The notes beneath the pieces were generated by a model. The model searched no databases. It was not told the DNA's origin and saw nothing but the letters and a program-made list of their open reading frames with translations. The translations under genes were made by a program, and so were the position numbers. From Heterocephalus glaber (Eukaryota > Chordata > Mammalia > Rodentia > Bathyergidae), in the NCBI RefSeq assembly GCF_000247695.1, contig NW_004624732.1, positions 15,120,524 to 15,184,523 of the forward strand: a stretch of DNA of 64,000 bases, given 5' to 3'. Each line of letters opens with the position of its first letter. The first letter of the stretch is position 1. Below, one piece after another: positions 10,991-21,582 of the stretch.

Positions 10991-12159
10991 CAAAGTTGCT
11001 TTCCTTGGTTCTTGAAACTGATTCTCCTCTACCTCAGTGGCAGCCATTTTGGATTTCCTGCCTGGATTCTCACTTGCTCACTTGCCCTAACTAGTGAGAA
11101 AAGAATGTGTGTAGGCAAATGTTTTATCAACTCATTTTGGGCATCGAGGGCAGATTCCACTTGAAATAGACCTAAAATTGCCACTGGAAAGAGCAAGGCA
11201 GCGGTTTCCATCATTGTTCTGTGGACTGACTGAAAGTTCCCTCAGAGACCAGACTCTGAGGCCCACATAGGCTGTGGAACTGCTCCCAACTCACCCATAG
11301 GAGCTGCCAGGATATAGCTTTGATATCAGGGAACCAGTTAGAATGCTCTAAAACATCATTCTATTATTTATTAAAACATAACCACTACTAACCTAAATCA
11401 TATCCTATAGGCCTCTGCAACAATTCCCACAAAATCCAAATATCCTCATCTCTCCCCATAAACTCTGAGTAAACTCCCAGAAGAAGTCATTTGCCCTGTG
11501 CTTATCTGCTAGAGCTTATCTAAGGGTCCCTACAAAACTACCTTTATTTGGCTGACTATTCCCATACCAACCTTCTTAAAAAGGAGTTAAATGCTCTAAA
11601 ATCAAACAGAAAACATACATAACACATACTTAAAACAGCCATGTAAACTACCAGAAATAGGACACCACCACACACCTGGTCTCTGGTCTCCTGGGGAGCC
11701 TCTGCTGCTTCTGGGCTTCTCTCCCCTGCCCCTTCACTATATACCCTCACCCTGAACAAAGCTTACCACACTATTTCTACTCCGTTTCCACCCAGGCTGC
11801 ACAAAACCCCACAAGAGGAGGAAGAAGATGGGGGATGAAGAGAAGGAAGCAAAACCACCACCACCACCACACTATCCAGCTGGCAAAGAAAGCCACAAAC
11901 TGGACCTTCACAATTTGTAATACTATGTGTGTGACAACCAATGAAAATTCCTAGGCAGGCTAAAAGACAGGACCACATGACTAAAAAACAAAAGACAAGT
12001 TGACAACAGAAAGACCCACAGATAATCCAGAGACTGCAGTCATTCTGACATAAGTCTTTATGGGCTGTGGTGAGGCAGCACCTTAGGGAGGAGCCCCAGG
12101 CCTGACTCCCTGCCCTGCCAGGCTGGAGCACGCCCAAAACCCGAAAGCCGAAAGCTGAA

Positions 12160-13435
12160 ACCCGCTGGCCAGGTAGCGGAGGTGCGGGGACTCAGTGGTG
12201 CCACAAGCCACTTTCTTCTTCCTCAATAACATCTCCCTGGATGGCCAGCCCCCTCAGCCTGGGCCCCCAGTGGTAAGAAGACCCTGCGGCTGCCCCTGCT
12301 CCCCCCACCATCCCCCAGCTGAGTGCCAGTGTGGTGCCCCAGGGCCTGCTCATCCCCACAGCAGCATTAGAGGAGGCAAGTCACATCCCAGTGCTGCTCC
12401 CTGAAAGACACAGTGGGCTGCACCTCCGTACAGAGAACCAAACATGTACCTGGGTCGCCTAGACACAAAGGCCTGAAGACCCACTTCATCAAGAACATGA
12501 GGCAGTATGACACGAACAGAAGGATCGTGCTCATCTGTGCCAAGCGGTCCCTGTGCACGGCCTTCTCAGTCCTGCCCTATGGAGAAGGCCTTCGGATCAG
12601 TGACCTAAGGGTGGAGAGCCAGAAGCAGAGGCATCCCTCCGGTGGCGTGTCTGTTTCTTCCGAGTTGGTCTTTGAATTGGAAGGTGTTGAACTGGAAGCA
12701 GATGGAAAGGTTGTCTCTTACGCAAAGTTCCTGTACCCTACCAATGCTCTGGTTGCATACAAGAGTGACAGACATGGCCTGCCGCCCCAACCTCAGCCCA
12801 GCATCACCCGGGCTCTGCCAGGGTCGAGACACAAACCTGCCATTGCCAAGATAACACCAGCTGGCACGGAACTAGGGAGCAATGGGGGAGACAACCTGGA
12901 GTACAACCCCAACCTCCTGGACAACCCACAGTGGCCCTGTGGAAAGCACAAGTGTGTCCTCATCTTTGCCTCATACATGACCACAGTGATAGAATGTGTG
13001 AAGTCCTCAGACCTCAAGAAGGACATGAACAAGACCTTCAGAGAAAAGTTTCCACACATCAAACTGACATTGAGCAAAATCAGGAGTATGAAGTGGAAAA
13101 TGAGGAAGCTGTCTGAGAAGTGCAGCCTGGAGCCCGTGACTATGTCCATGGCCTATGTATACTATGAGAAGCTCGTACTGCAGGGCAAGCTCAACAAACA
13201 GAACTGCAAACTGCACACTGGTGCCTGCGTGCTACTCACTGCCAAGATCAGCAGTGACCTCCGCAAGAAAGAAGTGAAGCAACTTAACAGGTTGGAAGAA
13301 ATATTCTGATTCAACAAGTGAGATCTCATTGGTTTTTGAGTTCACAGTCCTCGTGGCTTTGAACTGGCCTTGTATCTTCCAGAGAACCTCACTACAGTGT
13401 TACCTCACTACAGACGCCTCACCCAGCAGTTCTAG
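12160..13435 (+). pseudogene. CABLES2: CABLES2 processed retrocopy (coding part)
   Basis: CABLES2 (Cdk5 and Abl enzyme substrate 2) is a cyclin-box protein. This copy is intronless and lies antisense in a FAM168B intron. Sequence from about 12190 reads ATFFFLNNISLDG, a conserved N-terminal motif. The proline-rich middle is out of frame or partly missing. From 12413 an ORF of 298 codons (12413-13309) covers GLKTHFIKNMRQYDT, KRSLCTAFSVLPYGEGLRI and the cyclin-box-like C-terminal region KISSDLRKKEV. It ends at an in-frame TGA at 13307. Parental coding text continues to a TAG at 13433 with a second and third TGA, a one-base loss near 13360 (TTGAACTGG) and a small CTCACTACA duplication. The ATG at 13 residues before GSPRHKGLK appears to be a substitution in the parent, not the original start. 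Identification is from remembered protein sequence; CABLES1 is a less likely parent. Confidence 0.88.
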
Positions 13436-15670
13436 CCAGGCCACAGCCTCGCAGGAAGGCTAATCAACAAGGAGGCCCCGGCACTGAGGCCTCCAACATC
13501 TGTGTGTCCACCCCACCTTGCCCACTGCCCTTCTCTCTACGTCTGAGCTCTGTACCCAGTGCACCTCATTTCTTTAATCCACGTCTCCTTGGAAAGAGAC
13601 ATTACTTTCGTCCATAGTGCACCACACCTCCAAGAGTACCTCTGAGAATTTCCCTGAAGCTTTACATGAACACAGTGAAGGGTTTGACTGGTTTCTCATG
13701 TGCCTGAGACCAGCCTGGCACCAGGACCTTTGCATTTCATTGTGTGGTGGTGAAGCCTCATTTCGGACCGTCTTCCTCCCTTTGCCTTACCATTGCAAAC
13801 CACCAGCTGCAGCCCTAGCATAACAGAGATCTGGGTGTCCAGACCTCAAAAGCATGCTGAGATTGCCAGGTTTACCTTACTCAAGTATCTATTTTTGATA
13901 TTCGTTTTTCTGGATGTGGCAGTGTGGTGCCACTGCTCCAGCAGTGTCTCCCAGCATCAACACCTGCTGGCTCCATCTCCACCTGAGCAAAGCTCCTCCA
14001 GAGCCTCCCCCCATCATCACTGGCTTCTGGTGTCAGTTTAAGCCACCAAGAGCAAACTCCAGGTCTGTTCTGATCTTTTTCTAACTCTTGGACCTGTTTT
14101 TAAGGATCACATCACTGTGAAATCCCACACTGCCATGTTGCATGCCCCACAGGGCTTAGCAGACACCAGCCCAACCTTGGCCAGGCCCCACCCTCTGCTT
14201 CTCATCAGGAAAACCCACTAACTCGCAACACTGGAACTTCAGGACAACTACTGACTCTTGGCTCTTGTCTTTCCTAAGCAATACTGTGGCTGAGAAACCT
14301 ATTTATTGTGACTTAGGACTTGGTTCTGTGAGGTTTTCCAATATGCCCAAGGCATGAACCAGGCAGCGATGTAGACCAGAAGCCATGCTTCAAAAATAGG
14401 GTTGGTTTGCCCCTGGTTGATGAGAGAGCATCAACTCTTCATTCACCAGATCAGGGACAGTGGGTCTTTCACAAACTGGTCCAGGGAGGCCCACTGAAGG
14501 TCTGACCAGAAACCACACAAAGGCACCGACCAGTGTGCTGTCCACAGCATCCTCAGTCAGTGCCTTTTCCTCATCAGGAAGTAGGTACTGTCTTGGCCAG
14601 TTCAGCCAACATGGCACACCATGCCAAGTAGCCACTGTTGTCCCTTCTCTACAAGATTGTGGCCACAGGGCACCTGAACCATCATCTGCTTTTTCAAGTT
14701 TGTCCAATGTTCTTGCAGTGGACCACGTGGGTGTTTGCTGCCCCATCAAAAACACTGAGGAACCAAGGAATACTGCTTTTCCTCAGGGGCCAGCTGCTGA
14801 CATCCTGCAGACCTGCCACTGGCAGACGCTGTGCTAAAGGGAGATGATAATCCTGCCTGAGGGACTCAGCTACTTGCCTGCCTTCTCCCTGCACTCACCC
14901 TGATTACCCAGGCCCTGAGCAGCAATAAAAGCCAGAGCACACAAAGGGAAGACTGAAGGACAGGGAGGAACCAGTCCTTATTCTAATTTATTGTGCAGTC
15001 TCCCATTCAACGTGACAAGGAGTCTCTCCAAACTCTTCTGTGGACCCAAGGCTATACCCCACAGTATTGGGCCTAAATCCAGGCAACCACTCCCTAGACT
15101 GTCCCATCACCAAAATGGTGCCTCCCGGGCACTCCACTTGTGAAGTCTGTAAGGGGCTGACTTCCTACACACTGCTCTAGTTTACAACCTACTCTCTGGG
15201 GCACATCCCCTTAGGACTTCCACAGATGTTAGTATGAAGAAAATGGCTGATGAACACAATGGTAACTTAAGTTTGTTATTTATGTGGGAAGATTTAGTCC
15301 TTTACCACACTGGTCTGTTTGAAGCCCTTCTGTATGTCCTTTTCAGTAACACCAAGAACTGCCACTGTGTGGTATCTTGAGAGCTGCTGCAACAAAGCCA
15401 ACACTTACACCAAATGGCAGCCTGAACCTGTCATCCTCTAGACTGAGTCCAGAAGTCTGAGCTGTGTCCAAGGTGTTCAGCTGGGCTGTGACCAAACGAA
15501 ACCAGACCTGGTGCCACTTCCTCAGCATCCAGCAGTTGTGAACATACATGTGCATAAATGAATATCTGACTTCAAAATGTTCAAGTTACTTGTCACGGGT
15601 TGTTTTCAAGTATATAAGGTATTTGTTTGTTGAAGTAAAATTGTTTTGAAACATAAAAAAATAAAACAAC
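13436..15670 (+). other. Probable 3'UTR-derived part of the CABLES2 retrocopy
   Basis: This 2.2 kb has no SINE or named repeat and follows the retrocopy's terminal stop. It contains an AATAAA at 14924-14929 with no A tract after it, and an A-rich end 'acataaaaaaataaaac' near 15652-15668. I infer that it is copied 3'UTR, with the true end near 15.67 kb. I did not find matching target duplications, so the boundary is uncertain. Short ORFs here look like chance. Confidence 0.5.
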
Positions 15671-15924
15671 TGAGTGGTATTTGGGAGAAAACAGAAGCTG
15701 TAGGAAATAAATGAATTGTGATTTAGCACATAGATTTTTATGGCAAATCTGAGCAAAACTAGCAGGATTAGATAAATGGATGTATTAATATTTAAGTTCA
15801 AATGACGAAAATTACAATTTTTAAAGAAGCAAAAATTATTCTGATAGAAGCCAGAATGCAATTATGACTTTAAAGTCTGAGTGAAAGTTAAGTGCCAACC
15901 TAAAACACTACATTCAAGGCTACA

Positions 15925-16312
15925 GGCAAATGTGGGCTCCCAAAAGAATCATATCAGATCCCTGGAATCTGTACTAAAACCTTATCTGGAAAAAGTCTCC
16001 GTAGATAAGACTAAGGATTTTGAGATGAGATCATCCTGGATTATCTAGGTGGTTCCTAAATCCATGACAAGTGTCCTTAACAAAAGCAAACAGAAGAGAA
16101 AATGTGACCGTGGAGGCAGAAATGGGAGTGATGTGGCCAAAATGTGGTAAGTCAAGGAGACCAATGGTGCCAGAAACTGCAAGAGGAAGCAATGCTCAGC
16201 ACCTCCAGAAGGAGTGCAGCTGCCAACACCTTAACTTCAGACTTCTGAGAAAATAAATTTCTGCTAATTTAACATACCAAGTCTGTGGTTGTAAGCAGCT
16301 ATAGAAAACAAA
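15925..16312 (+). mobile_element. MLT1-like MaLR LTR
   Basis: Ordered motifs of MLT1 LTRs are readable: 'taaggattttgagatgaga', 'atcctggattatctaggtgg', 'ctaaatccatgacaagtgtc', 'aacttcagacttctgag', AATAAATTTCTG and a terminal 'gtttgtggt'-like sequence. An old element in sense orientation. Confidence 0.85.
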
Positions 16313-16539
16313 TATATTCAGCAAAAATGTGCCCCCAAAATGAAGAAAAATAAAGACATTACCAAAAGACAAATTGCACTCAAAGACCTATGGAGGAAAA
16401 AAATATTAATGGAAGTTGTTCAGACAAAGGGCAATGATTCCAGACAGAAAAATGTCAATAGAAAAAGCAATGAAGGGTATCAAAAATAATGTGTTAATAT
16501 CAATGGAAGCTGACTGTACCAAATTTTAAAAGTGGCCTC

Positions 16540-16690
16540 CCCTGGCTACTCAGGAGACTGAGGCAGAAGGATGTCAAGTTCAAGCCCAGCCTGGGCAACT
16601 TAGCAAGACTTTATCACAAGGTGGGTAGGGGTGGGGGTGCAGTTACAGGTCAGTGGTAGAAGGCCACTGGGTTCAATTCCCAGTACCACT
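16540..16690 (+). mobile_element. B1-dID composite SINE
   Basis: B1 half ('ggctactcaggagactgagg', 'agcccagcctgggcaactta') followed by an ID half ('ggtcagtggtagaaggcc', 'ggttcaattcccagtacc'), the typical B1-dID fusion. Confidence 0.8.
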
Positions 16691-16870
16691 CTTTCCAAGA
16701 AAGTCATATCTTAAGGTATGGCAGAATAAAAGGAAAAGGGGGTTACAAAAGTATTATGATCTTCATAATAACCACTAAAGGTATAGTTAAAAAATTTCTA
16801 ATATAAGGAAAATTAAAGAAAAATATTTGATTAATCCAAAAAAGGCAAGAAAATAAAAAGAGGTGTTAAC

Positions 16871-16953
16871 GGGCTGAGGATCTAGCTCAGTGGCGCCAGC
16901 ACCTGCCTCGCAAGCACAAGGTCCCGAGTTCAATCCCCAGTACCAAAAAAACA
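16871..16953 (+). mobile_element. ID-like tRNA SINE
   Basis: GGGCTGAGGATCTAGCTCAG start, GTTCAATCCCCAGTACC end. Target duplication AAGAGGTGTTAAC on both sides. Confidence 0.93.
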
Positions 16954-17592
16954 AGAGGTGTTAACAAAGAGAGAACACCAGTAGGATTCTAGATATAAAT
17001 TCAATTATATAAATAATTACTATAATTAAAAATGTGTTTTGGCCAAGAGTTTGCCCTTCTGTTAACATGTTCCCACTGGGCTTGTACCACTGGTGGTACA
17101 AACAGATCTAATCACTTTTATCAATCTTTTTACTCGTAAAATTAATAAAAAGCCACGTGATGGGAAAGTCATGCAGGTACCACACCAGTGGTTCAAGCTG
17201 CCCAGCAGTGAGACATAAATTACAGCCCTATCGCGAACGTGTTAAATGTAAATAAATAGGTAATGGGTCCACCTACTTGTCAAAGTATAAAATACCGTGA
17301 AAGCACTCTCTTCTCACAACATCCTGTCAGCTTTTGGGATGGAAGTTCCATTGGCCTCAGAACTCTGGAGGCACCTAAGTCTACATTTCTGACCATCTGG
17401 TCTAAAGGACCTGCAGTGCTTACTGCACTGAGACCTTGCTGATAGTTTTATAAGTCAGGGAGACTCAAAAAAAAAATCAAACCCAAAAAAACAGGTAAGT
17501 ATAAAGAAAAAAAAGGGAAAAATTATATAAAAGCCCACAAAATTTAAAATCATTTTAAAATTAGAGAAATTTTCTTTTAAAAGTAATTTTTA

Positions 17593-17712
17593 AGCTGAGC
17601 GTAGTGGTGCACATCTATGAACCCAGCACTGGGAAAGGCTGAGGTAAGAGGATCTAAGCTCAAGTCCAGCCTGAATAACTTCGTGACTTAGCAAGACCTT
17701 GTCTTAAAATAA
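17593..17712 (+). mobile_element. B1-type SINE, diverged
   Basis: GCTGAGCGTAGTGGTGCAC, 'gaacccagcactggg', 'ctcaagtccagcctgaataac' and 'gcaagaccttgtctt'. Confidence 0.8.
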
Positions 17713-17770
17713 GAGGGCTGGGTGATTTTCAGACCAAAAAAGGAAAAAACCTAAAAGTGGTTCCCTTGAC

Positions 17771-17948
17771 CAGGGGTCAGCAAACAACAGTCTACCACCT
17801 TTTTCAGTTTTGTTAAGAGCACAGCACGCTGAATATTGTCAAAGGCTGCTTCTGTACTGAAAGCAGAACTGAGTACTGTACTTGTACAATCCACACACAC
17901 AAAACACTTACTCCCTGGACCTTTATGTAGAGTTTGCCAATCCGTCCC
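17771..17948 (+). mobile_element. MER20-like hAT-Charlie DNA transposon
   Basis: Begins CAGGGGTCAGCAAAC and ends with the inverted counterpart GTTTGCCAATCCGTC. Between them lie 'gagcacagca' and 'ggctgcttctgtactgaaagc', matching remembered MER20 consensus text. It is a non-autonomous element with no transposase. Target duplications are eroded. Confidence 0.75.
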
Positions 17949-18291
17949 TTTTACTAATCAAATAGCAGTACAAAATGCAGACATTTCAGCATTCACAGCC
18001 TTGCGCGTAACTAATGTTTATGACAAGCAATGTTTTATTATCCTACTAGGTAATGTTAATAACAGGTTTCTGGCTGTTTCCCTGGCCCAGATTCACTCAG
18101 GATCCTCTTCAGCTATTTAATATTTTGCTTACACTAGCATTAATAGCTTTAAAATAATAGGTCTCACCACTAAATAATCTTTCATCAATCTGGAAAACTC
18201 CATCACTCCTCTTCCTCCAGTTGCTTAGTCCTTCATTCTCCTCAAATTTCTTAACCAGCCTCCTATGTCCCCATGTGCCAGTGAATAGGTT

Positions 18292-18450
18292 TTTTATTTT
18301 TGTGGTGCTGGAGACTGAACCCAAAGCTTTTACACTGAGCTACAGCCTTTTTTATTCTGAGACAGATTCTCATTAAGTCACTAAGTTGCCTGGGCTGGGC
18401 TCAAACTGGTCATCCTCCTGGTCATCCTCCTGCCTCAGCCTCCCAGACTG
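18292..18450 (-). mobile_element. B1-dID composite SINE
   Basis: Reverse copy with ID half (GTGGTGCTGGAGACTGAACC to GAGCTACAGCC) and B1 half. A 12-bp unit, GGTCATCCTCCT, is locally duplicated. Confidence 0.78.
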
Positions 18451-18900
18451 TGCCAGTTAATCTTAACTGTCATGGACACTGGATGAAGAGACTCTTAGAG
18501 GTGAGTGGATCGTGGGGGTGCTCTGCTATTCAGGGGACTGGTCCAGTGACAGTCACCCCTGAATGTGTTGTCAGGAGGTGGGCCCATGGCAGGGACTGGG
18601 GCACGCCTTTGGAGGGTGTTGTCTCTCACTGGTGCTCTCCCCATCACCTAGAACTAAGCAGCTGTGCTCTGCCAGGCCCTTCTGCCATGATTCTGCCTTT
18701 GGGCCAGCTGATCACTGACAGAAACCATGAGCCAAATTAAATCTCTCCTCCTTTTTTTTTTTGGTACCAGGGATCGATCGAACTCAGGACCTTGCGCTTT
18801 TGAGGAAGGCGTCGGAACCACTGAGCTAAATTCCCAGGCCCAAATCTCTCCTCCTTTAAGCTGCCAGTTGTCCCAGGAACAGAAAAATTGATTAATATAC
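18440..18900 (+). mobile_element. ERVL/MaLR-like LTR, interrupted by a SINE
   Basis: Opens 'gtgccagttaatcttaactgtcatgg' in decayed form and ends with 'catgagccaaattaaatctc' and 'ttaagctgccagttgtccc', which are LTR-type poly(A)-region motifs. An ID SINE at 18755-18841 splits it. Family assignment is tentative. Confidence 0.55.
18755..18841 (-). mobile_element. ID-like tRNA SINE inside an LTR
   Basis: Reverse copy with GGTACCAGGGATCGATCG, where a GATC is duplicated inside box B. The duplication AATCTCTCCTCCTTT brackets it, so it entered the LTR later. Confidence 0.93.
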
Positions 18901-19525
18901 CCCCTTTTCCTTATATTACATTCTGGTATTTTTCTTTAGCAGTGTTCTATCTGCAAATTAACCAGTTTTGTCCAAATGCTTTTTTTTTTTTAAGTTCTAG
19001 ATGGTTCTTTTTTCCTCAGGATCTTGCTCCCTCTTACACTTGATTCTTTCTTTTACACTTGCAATTATGGTAAACTTGTCTGTGTGGTGTAGCTTCTGCC
19101 TAATAGCTCCATTCCTGCAGTGACTGGAGGTTTTTACATGATGAACAGTGCTCCATGTTTTGTAATATATTGTATGTGAGCAAGCAGAATTTCTGTGGAA
19201 AGCCCATACAACCCAGTTTGAAGACAGGGCCTCCACAGCAATTCTGCAGTTGCTGTTATCAGGAACTTCAGGGACAAAGAAGCATGATGACCATTTTTCA
19301 TGTTTGTCAAAGCCTAGGAAATAAGTAATACAAATGAGTGCCCCAAATATCCCTGAGGGCTACAAATGCTTAGAAAATACTCCTTCTCAGAGCCCATAGG
19401 TACAAGATTCCTCACAGGGCTCATAAATGGACTCCTCAGTCTTCACTGGAAGGATCATTCTCTAGGGAGCAGATTGACAAATGAAAGGGTCCACTCCTAC
19501 TCCCTGTCTCGAAAGGTCCTACCTC

Positions 19526-19699
19526 CAGTTGATAGTGAAACTTTTCGAGACCAAGCGCCAAACTGCAGCCCAAAACCCAGTTTTTATCAAAAAGTGCCAA
19601 TACTGCAATTAAGCCAGAACACTAAAGAAAAAAAACTCCTATATTAGTATCTTTTAAAGAAAAAAACACAACACGTGTGCCACAAGTTTGCCACCACTG
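19526..19699. mobile_element. Non-autonomous hAT element, OC1-like
   Basis: Starts CAGTTGATAGTGAAAC and ends GTTTGCCACCACTG, which are imperfect terminal inverted repeats. The internal text 'cttttcgagaccaagcgcc', 'aaactgcagcccaaaaccca' and 'aaaagtgccaatactgcaat' resembles, from memory, a hAT family known in reptiles, opossum and bats. Flanks TCCTACCTC and TCCTATCCC look like a decayed 8-bp duplication. There is no transposase ORF. Confidence 0.72.
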
Positions 19700-20537
19700 T
19701 CCTATCCCTTACATTCTGTCCCCATGTGGGTTGTCAAAATCCACAAACAGCAAATACCTCCAGGACAGACACAATGCTAGCACAATAGCCAAATGAGCCA
19801 CTTTCATATCTGGCCCAGATATTTCTCTTCCCTCCTCCAAGTTCAGTTATACATCTGTCAAATGTTTTATTCCGTTTTCTTAGAGTTTTTGTAGCAACAT
19901 GGTTTTAAGGTTATCTCTTCTACTATATTGTTAAAACCTATGACAGGACAACCATTGGCTATACTGACCAAATAGCTTCCCCAGCTTTTGGTTCACACTA
20001 CGCCCACAGCCCATGTTTGCCTCAGTGACTCCACTAAAGGAAAGGAATGTGGTTCAGGTTGAAATCAAGTCAGTAAGATCTCCTATCCTATCCTCCTAAC
20101 CAGCAGGATCTCTGGTCCAGAGTAGAAACTGAACTCAATCAGGACAAACCCCAGGACTAGCCTGAACAGGGAACACGACACCTCGCCGGGCTTTCCTACA
20201 GGACAGAGATAAAGAGGCTCCTAGTAAGAGACTACTCTAAGGCACTTAATCTAACAGACCACAGCAGAGAGGAGTGGTCTGTGACTAACCCTGAACTAAC
20301 ACTGAGGAAGAAGTGAGGCTGAGACCAAGAGGTAGACAAACTAGATTCTGCTCCTACTGCTGAAGTTACGAGATAAGGTTTTGACCAAAGCCAGTCTGGT
20401 CCTGATTTTTCACTTCCACTTGTTTGCTTGTCTAAGCTGCTCTGAGCTGGGTTTGTTCACTGAAATTGTTTTAACAGACATGGAAACAGACCAAGTGTTC
20501 AAAGTTCAATAATTAAAACAAAATTCTACTTGCTTAC

Positions 20538-20618
20538 CTGGATAACCAATTCCTTTGGCATTTGCATAAGGAACCCCAGAAGATCCAGGGCTATAGACAG
20601 GATTCATGATTTCAAGAA
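20538..20618 (-). CDS. FAM168B: FAM168B exon containing the start codon
   Basis: On the minus strand this exon starts after a strong acceptor (a long T tract then CTTTCAG; AG at 20620-20619), has 11 nt of 5'UTR, and initiates at ATG 20607-20605. It encodes MNPVYSPGSSGVPYANAKG and then IGYP, plus the first base of the next codon, ending CAG|GTAAG (donor at 20537-20536). The sequence is the FAM168B N-terminus and joins in frame to the exon at 8843-8926. The start context has A at -3. The N-terminus has no signal peptide; membrane segments lie in the later, unseen part of the protein. The 70 coding bases carry no disruption, consistent with a functional gene. Confidence 0.95.
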
Positions 20619-20867
20619 CTGAAAGAAAAAAAAAGTAATTTAGTCAAGCACTTTGTTCTGATTTTTGTCCAGCATCTGTCCCAAAAGATTATGCAGCAAG
20701 AGTTTTTCTCTAGCCTACTATAAAACAATGTTTTTCAGCAGAGAACAGAAACCAAACACTCAGTATCCTAACGTGTTGACAAAATCCACAACTTGTAATT
20801 TTTGTACAACTCTTCTGTCTTCCAGAGGTGAATGGGGGAAAAAGATTTCACTACATTTCTATTAAAA

Positions 20868-20879
20868 TGGGGGGGGGGG
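20868..20879. repeat. G homopolymer
   Basis: Run of about 11-12 G, 250 bp from the FAM168B start-codon exon. Confidence 0.9.
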
Positions 20880-21439
20880 TGTTCTACAAATATCCTAAAT
20901 ATTCTTGTAGTAATAGTTAAGTAAACCAAGATATATTTAAAGAATGGAACATCATGCAGTGCTTTTTAAAAAGTATTGAAAAACACAAGAATGATACAAT
21001 GCTAAGTGAATAAAGTAGAGTGAATAAAGTAGATCTCAAATGCATACCTACATATGGACACATGGACCTCCAGCACAAACGGAAAAAAGTGGGACAAAAT
21101 ACATAAAAATGTGAACAGTAATTATTCAAGAAAAGATAGGTTTAGTATTCCTTGTACTTTTCTGAATTTAAGTAACTTGTTATTTTTTTCTTAAAAAGAT
21201 ATATTATCTGCAGCCAGCCACTCTCAATGTTCTATCATTCACTAATCCTTTTATTTCATGAAGTTCAAGAATCTGCACAACTATGATCCTACCTATTTCC
21301 TGACCAAAATAAGATGCTCAGTAGTATTCCCAGAAAGCTCCTCTGAATTTTACCATCCGGTGTCATCTTCAAGTATGAGCTTTCCCTAGTCCTCATTTGA
21401 TAAATCACCCACTGACTGTGGCTAAAAGATTAAGGTGAT

Positions 21440-21572
21440 CTTCCATGACTTTTCAGGTTAAGAGCCTGCAGACCATAGACTGAACTCACTGAAATTATGA
21501 GCCAAAATAAACTTCTTCTCCTTTAAATTGTGGGTGTCAAGGTCTCAGTGAACAGAAACATGACTAATATAC
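21440..21572 (+). mobile_element. MaLR LTR 3' fragment
   Basis: Contains 'aattatgagccaaaataaac', 'ttcttctcctttaaattg' and a terminal 'gactaatata': the poly(A)/R-U5 end of a rodent MaLR LTR. Confidence 0.65.
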
Positions 21573-21582
21573 CTATACAATG

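Larger units (their letters stand above)
8927..20537 (-). other. FAM168B: FAM168B intron between the two coding exons
   Basis: About 11.6 kb between in-frame exons. It carries, on the opposite strand, a CABLES2 retrocopy, plus an MLT1-like LTR, two hAT DNA transposons and SINEs. Stretches at about 9.5-10.6, 11.2-12.1, 16.3-16.5 and 19.7-20.5 kb show no gene and no repeat I can name. Confidence 0.85.

Noticed and set aside
14924..14929. AATAAA as the end of the CABLES2 retrocopy
   Set aside because: No A tract follows it and unique-looking sequence continues; the end is more likely near 15.67 kb.
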